A stretch of DNA of 12,801 nt from Campylobacterota bacterium (GTDB lineage Bacteria > Campylobacterota > Campylobacteria > Campylobacterales > Sulfurovaceae): contig WFMX01000325.1 of NCBI GenBank assembly GCA_015488875.1, positions 1 to 12,801 on the forward strand, written 5' to 3'. Below the pieces are notes generated by a model. It saw nothing but the letters and a program-made list of their open reading frames with translations. It had not been told where the DNA came from and searched no databases. This document shows positions 7,916 through 12,801 of this stretch, piece after piece. The first letter of the stretch is position 1. Each line of letters begins with the position of its first letter. The translations under genes and the position numbers were made by a program.

Positions 7916-7924
7916 AATATCAGA

Positions 7925-8995
7925 TTATTTATAAAATCTATCTATATATCGCTGTTGAATAACTATCGCCTCAGATAGAGACTCTTTTGCTTCCTCGGAG
8001 AGAGATCCATGCTCATCTGACATTGCTGTAGCGAGAAGCTGACTTAGGCTATCTACTATCACGCCCGCTTGATTCATCTCATCTTTTGATCTTTGGTGAT
8101 ACTCATGGAAAGGTAACTTACCCTCCAAGTGAACTATCCTGCGGATTTTTGCATTTTGCTCTTCAAATAGTACATCATATGTATCTATGACCTTTATCGT
8201 AGTATGGATATGTTCACTTATACTCTCCATCTCTTTTTTGCACTCCTCTTTCTCGGTACAATAAAATTTGGCATCCTCTATCACTTTCTCGGCATGCTTT
8301 TTGTTGCTCACTGAACGCAAATAAACCCTCATAGAGTATACTGCCCACATAGATATGATAGCTGTAAGACCTACTATTATCAGACCATATAGAGGATTGC
8401 CATCACCACCAGTGATACCTCCACCTATCCAAGTAAAGATTTTCTCTTGGACCTCAGGAGTAGGTACTTTACTGACATCTAGCGTCATGCCCAACTTTTC
8501 AGTAGCTACATATACCCAAGCTACGACAGAGAGACAAGCGACTATGAGACCCAACAGAAAAGAGCTGAATTTAGCAGACGATAGACTCTTGACTCTCATA
8601 GGTTTTACTCTCTCCTCTTTGCCAAAGTCGATACCATCTTCGCCTATATCTGCTATCTCTTCAGGCTCAAATCCCACCTCATCCAATAGCTTCTCTATGG
8701 TATTGGCTGTGCCATGCAGAAGCTGTGATTTTCTCTCTTCAAACGCCTTGATATCCTCTTCTAATATCTGCATACAGTCTCTAGTGTCACTATCTGATGC
8801 CTCCACCATAGCACGAGCCTCATCTATGAGATCATCACTACTCTTTTTGGTATCTACCTCTATACTACTCTCTTGTGGGATTTCATCATCTGCAAAAAAC
8901 TTCTCTTCAAAAGCTTTTTTGCCATCTTCATCCACTATTTCTACTCTCTCCACTGTCTCTGAACTAGCCTCTACTTCATCTACTCTCTTATCCAT
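7925..8995 (-). CDS. Two-helix membrane protein of unknown family
   Basis: I do not recognise a family for this 356-residue protein. Residues 1-130 are very acidic, with a charged helical part (about 53-110) that may form a coiled coil. Two membrane helices follow (about 144-165 and 202-226), separated by a loop of about 35 residues containing GGGITGGDGNP. The C-terminal part (about 227-356) is charged and helical, with EHIHTTIKVIDTYDVLFEEQ. No signal peptide or catalytic motif is visible. The topology suggests both ends in the cytoplasm and a short periplasmic loop. A perfect AGGAGG (9001-9006 on the - strand) lies 5 nt before the ATG and only 16 nt separate it from the GTPase gene. A scaffold linking the GTPase and the RelA/SpoT-domain protein at the membrane is possible but only inferred from the operon. 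Confidence 0.8.
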   Translation of the reverse strand: MDKRVDEVEASSETVERVEIVDEDGKKAFEEKFFADDEIPQESSIEVDTKKSSDDLIDEARAMVEASDSDTRDCMQILEEDIKAFEERKSQLLHGTANTIEKLLDEVGFEPEEIADIGEDGIDFGKEERVKPMRVKSLSSAKFSSFLLGLIVACLSVVAWVYVATEKLGMTLDVSKVPTPEVQEKIFTWIGGGITGGDGNPLYGLIIVGLTAIISMWAVYSMRVYLRSVSNKKHAEKVIEDAKFYCTEKEECKKEMESISEHIHTTIKVIDTYDVLFEEQNAKIRRIVHLEGKLPFHEYHQRSKDEMNQAGVIVDSLSQLLATAMSDEHGSLSEEAKESLSEAIVIQQRYIDRFYK

Positions 8996-9011
8996 GATAA
9001 CCTCCTGTCTA

Positions 9012-10406
9012 CTATTTGTTATCTATCTGACCATCACCTGATGGGCTTACAAACTGATCGTTCAATCTCTGTATAGACTCTCTGCTCTGCTTCATCAAGA
9101 TCTTCAGCTGTTTTTTTGTCTTTTTCTGCCAAGTTAACTTTTTGAGACCAAACATAGGCTTGAACCATCTGGTGTTGTGTAGTATCGCTTTTGATATAGA
9201 TATGTCATCTTTTGCCATTATTTTGGACTCATATCTAGCGACAAGACTACGGACTTTCATATGAATAGATCCGAGCAGTATTGCCAACGCACCTACGGAC
9301 AATACTGTAGATGTAGCCGAAGAGAAGAGAGTGTCAAATATGGAGAACTCTATCTGTGCAAATATAGTGATCACAGCTATGATGACCACTATCGTCACAT
9401 CTGCCCAAAATACCTTGCTACTCCATCTCTGTAGTGACTCTTGGAGTCGTGGCATCTTCTCCTCTTTCATCTCTTTGGAGAAATCCTCTAATGACTTGAT
9501 GATACGGTATGCTCTCTCTATGCTCACTTTATCCATGCGATCCAATATCCGTGCCAAATCATCATTTTTTTTCTTTTTGAGTCTAGCTTCTAATGACTCG
9601 TCATCTATCTGCATCGCTGAGTCTTCATCGTATATGCCATAAAAGTTGCCAGATATAAGTCCCTCTTTGGATAGGGCTCTCTGCCATGACCCTATGACAT
9701 CTTCTAAGTTATCCTCTTTTGCTGTAGTATCTATCTGATTTAGTATGTAGAGTACCTTGTTTGCATCTCTATGTTTGATGGTAGATGAGACTAGATGCTC
9801 TAGCGTATCTCTCATAGCACCAGGCTCAGGATGTCGTGCATCAAAAAATATGAGTACCAAATCGGACATCTCTACGATGTGGTTAGTGATCTTCAATATA
9901 CCATCTCTCTGACTATCAGCATCAAAGCCTGGAGAGTCTATCAGTATCCTGCCTTTTACCCTATCTGACTTGAGAGTTTTGAGCTGTAGATATAGATTGA
10001 CACGATTGCCCTCGCCTGGGTCTACCTTATTTACCTCTTCACTGATGTTATAAAAAGGAAATCTAGGATCAGCATCGAGAGCTAGTCCAGGTAGTGTGAC
10101 TGGCTCTTCATTGTTTCCGTAGCATATGACTGTAAACTTATCATCTACTGCTTGATTACCGCTATCTTGGATGTTTTCACCCAAGTAGCTGTTGACAAAT
10201 GTCGATTTACCAGCAGAAAATGTACCCAACACAGATATCATAGGCCACCATGATATGTGACTTGTGTATGTCTCTTCAGGATCTATGAACCCCATAGAGT
10301 GCCCTAGCTTGTCTAGCGACTCGTACTTCCCTATGACATCAAGCAAAATTGGGTTTTCTGCCGATAGGTACTCTTTCAGTTTTTGATATCTCTCTTTTGG
10401 CATCAT
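9012..10406 (-). CDS. EHD/dynamin-like GTPase with C-terminal membrane helices
   Basis: This is a P-loop NTPase of the dynamin superfamily. The P-loop GTFSAGKS is at 61-68, a switch I region with Thr92 follows, the G3 motif DSPG is at 157-160 and the G4-like NQID (usually NKxD) at 223-226. The stretch from QAVDDKFTVICYG through LPGLALDADPRFPFYNI and LVLIFFDARHPEPGAMRDTL resembles the eukaryotic EHD group more than Era-type GTPases. A helical region follows, then two hydrophobic helices (about 334-357 and 366-383) and a basic, helical tail. The 464-residue length is short for a dynamin. Such proteins bend or tether membranes by nucleotide-driven oligomerisation; here this is inference, and as in EHD proteins the nucleotide could be ATP. 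It is first in the five-gene operon, with AAGGAA 5-8 nt before two adjacent ATGs (10406 and 10403). Confidence 0.85.
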   Translation of the reverse strand: MMPKERYQKLKEYLSAENPILLDVIGKYESLDKLGHSMGFIDPEETYTSHISWWPMISVLGTFSAGKSTFVNSYLGENIQDSGNQAVDDKFTVICYGNNEEPVTLPGLALDADPRFPFYNISEEVNKVDPGEGNRVNLYLQLKTLKSDRVKGRILIDSPGFDADSQRDGILKITNHIVEMSDLVLIFFDARHPEPGAMRDTLEHLVSSTIKHRDANKVLYILNQIDTTAKEDNLEDVIGSWQRALSKEGLISGNFYGIYDEDSAMQIDDESLEARLKKKKNDDLARILDRMDKVSIERAYRIIKSLEDFSKEMKEEKMPRLQESLQRWSSKVFWADVTIVVIIAVITIFAQIEFSIFDTLFSSATSTVLSVGALAILLGSIHMKVRSLVARYESKIMAKDDISISKAILHNTRWFKPMFGLKKLTWQKKTKKQLKILMKQSRESIQRLNDQFVSPSGDGQIDNK

Positions 10407-10459
10407 GGCTATTCCTTGTATTTAGTATTATTTCTTTGAGTTGAAATTTCTATTTACTT

Positions 10460-10465
10460 ATTGTA
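10460..10465 (-). promoter_or_regulatory. Putative -10 element of the GTPase operon
   Basis: TACAAT on the - strand, preceded by GGG, lies 53 nt before the GTPase start in an AT-rich region. No convincing -35 is visible. Position and the divergent layout support it; the match is moderate. Confidence 0.35.
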
Positions 10466-10518
10466 CCCTATTGATTTTAAGAATATAGTTATTTATCACT
10501 CTTCATAAAAAATTTTAG

Positions 10519-10524
10519 TATAAT
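10519..10524 (+). promoter_or_regulatory. -10 element of the moxR promoter
   Basis: A consensus TATAAT follows a T-rich stretch and lies 62 nt before the GTG of moxR. No good -35 is present, which is usual for this phylum. Start of transcription is expected near 10531. Confidence 0.6.
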
Positions 10525-10535
10525 TGCAAACAAAG

Positions 10536-10561
10536 ATCATAAAACTATCAAGATTTATGAT
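10536..10561 (+). repeat. Inverted repeat in the moxR leader
   Basis: ATCATAAA (10536-10543) and TTTATGAT (10554-10561) form a perfect 8-bp inverted repeat with a 10-nt spacer, just downstream of the expected transcription start. It could be an operator for a dimeric regulator or a weak leader hairpin. The arms are AT-rich, so chance occurrence is not excluded. Confidence 0.45.
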
Positions 10562-10586
10562 AAATCCATTTTGACAAAGGTGTGTC

Positions 10587-11534
10587 GTGAATAGAAAAAT
10601 AGAAAAATTTAAAGCCGAGATAGCCAAAGTAGTAGTAGGGCAGGAGCAGATGGTAGATGGTCTACTCATAGGTCTGCTTAGTGAGGGACATATACTTGTG
10701 GAGGGTGTGCCAGGACTCGCCAAGACCACCACCATCAATGCACTCTCCATGGCATTGGGTCTCGACTATAGACGCATACAGTTTACGCCAGATCTACTAC
10801 CGAGCGATATCACAGGAGCTCAGATATATGACCCACAAAATAACAGCTTCAAGATCAAGAGGGGTCCGCTCTTTACCAATCTACTACTAGCAGACGAGAT
10901 CAACCGTGCCCCATCCAAAGTCCAATCAGCCCTACTAGAGGTGATGCAGGAGCGACAAGTGACCATAGGTGATGAGAGCTTCCCTATAGATGAGCCATTT
11001 TTAGTCATGGCTACACAAAATCCTATAGAGCAGGAGGGTGTCTACGCCTTGCCTGAGGCTCAGCTAGATAGATTTATGATGAAGCTTATCATCAAACACA
11101 ATAGCGAGAGCGAAGAGCTAGAGATCATGAAGAGGGTAGCCACCAAGAGCTTCGGCACTATATCGGTAGTACTAGATCATCATGAGCTGCTAGAGATCAA
11201 GGAGGAGTTATCCAAGATACATATAGATGAGGAGTTGGAGAGATATATAGTGCGTATCATATCTGCCACTAGAGAGCCAGAGAGGTTTGAACTCAGCTCT
11301 ATAGCCTCGTCTCTCATGTTTGGAGCTTCGCCTAGGGCATCTATAGATCTATACAAAGCATCTAAAGCCAAAGCCTTTCTACGAGGCAACTCACATGTGA
11401 CCCCCGTCGATATAGGTTTCGTAGTGCATGATATACTTCGCCATCGCATAGTACTGAGCTACGAAGCCAGAGCCAAGGGCATCACCACAGATGATATCAT
11501 CTCTACTATCATCAAAACTATACCGATACCATAG
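10587..11534 (+). CDS. MoxR-family AAA+ ATPase
   Basis: This is a MoxR ATPase, a chaperone-like AAA+ protein that helps assemble or activate partner proteins, often with von Willebrand factor A domains. Visible are the entry motif VVVGQEQMVDGLL, Walker A GVPGLAKT (40-47), the MoxR-typical RIQFTPDLLPSDITG, Walker B LLLADEINRAP (103-104 Asp-Glu), and sensor 1 in MATQNPIEQEGVYALPEAQ. The C-terminal lid contains SPRASIDLYKASKAKAFLRG. The 315-residue length is standard. The start is GTG at 10587, with AAAGG 6 nt upstream. The DUF58 gene follows after 5 nt. It diverges from the GTPase operon across 180 bp, so the two units may share regulation. The natural client here is unknown. Confidence 0.95.
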   Translation: MNRKIEKFKAEIAKVVVGQEQMVDGLLIGLLSEGHILVEGVPGLAKTTTINALSMALGLDYRRIQFTPDLLPSDITGAQIYDPQNNSFKIKRGPLFTNLLLADEINRAPSKVQSALLEVMQERQVTIGDESFPIDEPFLVMATQNPIEQEGVYALPEAQLDRFMMKLIIKHNSESEELEIMKRVATKSFGTISVVLDHHELLEIKEELSKIHIDEELERYIVRIISATREPERFELSSIASSLMFGASPRASIDLYKASKAKAFLRGNSHVTPVDIGFVVHDILRHRIVLSYEARAKGITTDDIISTIIKTIPIP

Positions 11535-11539
11535 TCATC

Positions 11540-12376
11540 ATGATAGATCACAATCTAGCATTAAATGTACTAAAGATAAAAGCCAAAGAGCAGGTATATA
11601 CACTACTCTCAGGCAATAATCTATCCAAGCTACACGGAGAGGGCTATGATCTCAGCGAGATCAGAGAGTATCAGATGGGGGATGATGTACGCAAGATCAA
11701 CTGGATGATCACAGCCAAGATGGGCAAACCATACATTAAAGAGCTACATGCCAACAGAGAGCTATCTGTAGTGGTATCAGCCTTGATGGATGGTTCTCTA
11801 TATTTCGGCCACACAAATGCAAAACAGCACAAAATAGCGGAGGTGATCGCACTACTAGGGTACGCCTCATCACATGACGGTGATATATTCACTGCCATCT
11901 CATATACCCAAAAGAGTGTCGATTTCCTGCCACCCACAAAGGAGATATATAACATAGATGGATTTGTAGATGATATATACAGTGCTGATCTGCTAAATAG
12001 TAGCATCTCATACAGTGACGGCATAGAAGAGACATTCCGAAGGGTTTTGAAGCCATCTCTTATATTTATAGTGGGTGATTTCCTCCAAGAGGTAGATTTA
12101 TCACTATTGGCTCAAAAGCATGAGGTGATAGCTATCATCATCAGAGATAGAGCAGAGGATGACCCACAAAAACTAGGCGAAGTGATACTCCAAGACCCCA
12201 CAAACAGTAGAGAAACCACCACCTATTTCGGTCAAAAAAGTATGGATAGATATTTGAGCAGACTAAAAAAACATGACGAAAGCCTAATGAGAGAGTTTTC
12301 GCAGCAAAAGATAAGATATATCAAGATATACACCGATGAAGACTCCGTAGGTAGATTGGTGAGTCTGTTTGAGTAG
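11540..12376 (+). CDS. DUF58 domain protein
   Basis: DUF58 proteins are the usual partners of MoxR ATPases and contain a degenerate von Willebrand A-like fold. The signature is clear: LHGEGYDLSEIREYQMGDDVRKINWMITAKMGKPYIKEL (split here by description, residues about 34-72), where the GDDVRxIxW core is diagnostic. The metal-site position, often DxSxS in relatives, reads LMDGSLYFG near residue 90, so metal binding is uncertain. At 278 residues it is the short soluble form with no membrane helix. The ATG lies 5 nt after the moxR stop with a poor Shine-Dalgarno, which suggests translational coupling. The pair is not followed by Bat or vWA genes. Function is probably MoxR-assisted assembly of an envelope component, by analogy only. 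Confidence 0.92.
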   Translation: MIDHNLALNVLKIKAKEQVYTLLSGNNLSKLHGEGYDLSEIREYQMGDDVRKINWMITAKMGKPYIKELHANRELSVVVSALMDGSLYFGHTNAKQHKIAEVIALLGYASSHDGDIFTAISYTQKSVDFLPPTKEIYNIDGFVDDIYSADLLNSSISYSDGIEETFRRVLKPSLIFIVGDFLQEVDLSLLAQKHEVIAIIIRDRAEDDPQKLGEVILQDPTNSRETTTYFGQKSMDRYLSRLKKHDESLMREFSQQKIRYIKIYTDEDSVGRLVSLFE

Positions 12377-12401
12377 ATGATGTCCCAAATATGCATAAAG
12401 G

Positions 12402-12800
12402 TCAAGAACTACAACTATAAAATAAATATTTTATAGTTGTATGAAATTCATTATATCTTCCACTATTTTGCTCCAAATATTTTTTTGCAAATATTTCAAC
12501 ATCTTCGATGGGAAGTGCTTCAAAAGTAATTGGGTCTATTATGAAAGGTTCGATGGCATTTTTTCTTAATTCATTCAATTTATCAATACTAAGTTTCAAA
12601 TATTCTATAGTCTCTTCTGAAGCCTCATCAGTTGCTTCCATAGTTCCATCTTCATAGTATGTAAACTTACTTTCACACTCTATATCCAATGGAGTAATGC
12701 GAATAATATCATTCGCTTTGCTATTTCCGCAATGTCTTGGCTCACCTTTTGACAAGAGTTTTTGACAAGAGCATAATATGTTATTATAGTCCAACTGTAA
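12402..12800 (-). CDS. Hypothetical protein, N-terminus probably outside window
   Basis: I do not recognise this protein. At least 130 residues are visible, with CSCQ and HCGN near the start (three cysteines and a histidine within about 15 residues, possibly a metal site), then an acidic soluble part with DEASEETIEYLKLSIDKLNE and IEDVEIFAKKYLE helices. A TTG at 12794 could start it, but the frame stays open to the window edge and no Shine-Dalgarno is visible, so the true start may lie beyond. Codon use differs from every other gene here: TTG/TTA rather than CTA for Leu, and more ATT for Ile. That, and its position right after a shortened MoxR unit, suggests acquired DNA. It may still be a small lineage-specific gene. 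Confidence 0.6.
   Translation of the reverse strand, partial: LQLDYNNILCSCQKLLSKGEPRHCGNSKANDIIRITPLDIECESKFTYYEDGTMEATDEASEETIEYLKLSIDKLNELRKNAIEPFIIDPITFEALPIEDVEIFAKKYLEQNSGRYNEFHTTIKYLFYSCSS
12411..12440. repeat. AT-rich perfect inverted repeat between convergent genes
   Basis: A 13-bp perfect inverted repeat (12411-12423 with 12428-12440, arm ACAACTATAAAAT) surrounds a 4-nt centre. It lies 35 nt after the DUF58 stop and overlaps the last codons of the opposing gene. It could terminate the moxR unit, although the stem is weak in GC and no separate U tract follows. Confidence 0.55.
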
Positions 12801-12801
12801 C

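Noticed and set aside
10571..10576. Perfect TTGACA as a -35 element for moxR
   Set aside because: It ends only 10 nt before the GTG start and overlaps the ribosome binding site, so transcription from it would begin inside the gene. The TATAAT at 10519 is a better promoter.
1..12801. tRNA or rRNA genes, CRISPR array, transposase or integrase
   Set aside because: I saw no cloverleaf-like segment, no regularly spaced repeats and no recombinase motifs. All gaps between genes are under 200 bases.

Overview
The window looks like a chromosomal segment of a Campylobacterota (Epsilonproteobacteria) species, possibly a Sulfurovum- or Sulfurimonas-like sulfur oxidiser. This rests on an ArsRS-type two-component system, an OprD-like porin, the acetate-permease pair, and a moderately AT-rich codon style full of ATA, CTA and AGA. 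The genus is an inference from style, not a proven assignment.

Left part (1-3922, + strand). The window opens inside the C-terminal EIIB domain of a sugar PTS permease, which ends at a hairpin terminator. Next comes a transcription unit of an outer-membrane porin (split by a one-base frameshift near 741-750), a DUF485 membrane protein (YjcH type) and an ActP-type acetate/cation symporter. Together they would carry a small carboxylate across outer and inner membranes. Two tandem perfect hairpins separate this unit from the convergent operon that follows.

Centre (3923-10406, - strand). Five genes run in one direction with gaps of 16, 57 and 1 nt (the 57 nt holds a hairpin) and a final 4-nt overlap. 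In transcription order they are: an EHD/dynamin-like GTPase with two C-terminal membrane helices; a two-helix membrane protein of unknown family; a protein of about 700 residues with a RelA/SpoT nucleotidyltransferase domain and a long helical C-terminal region; an OmpR-type response regulator; and an ArsS-type histidine kinase. A membrane GTPase, a possible alarmone synthetase and a two-component system in one operon is the most striking content here. It may be an undescribed envelope-stress or defence signalling module.

Right part (10407-12801). A 180-bp divergent promoter region separates the GTPase operon from a MoxR AAA+ ATPase and DUF58 protein pair on the + strand. The von Willebrand/Bat genes that often follow such a pair are absent. 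Instead, sequence with different codon use begins right after DUF58 and carries an AT-rich inverted repeat and a convergent partial gene of unknown function. I saw no rRNA, tRNA, CRISPR array, transposase or stretch above 300 bases without a gene.
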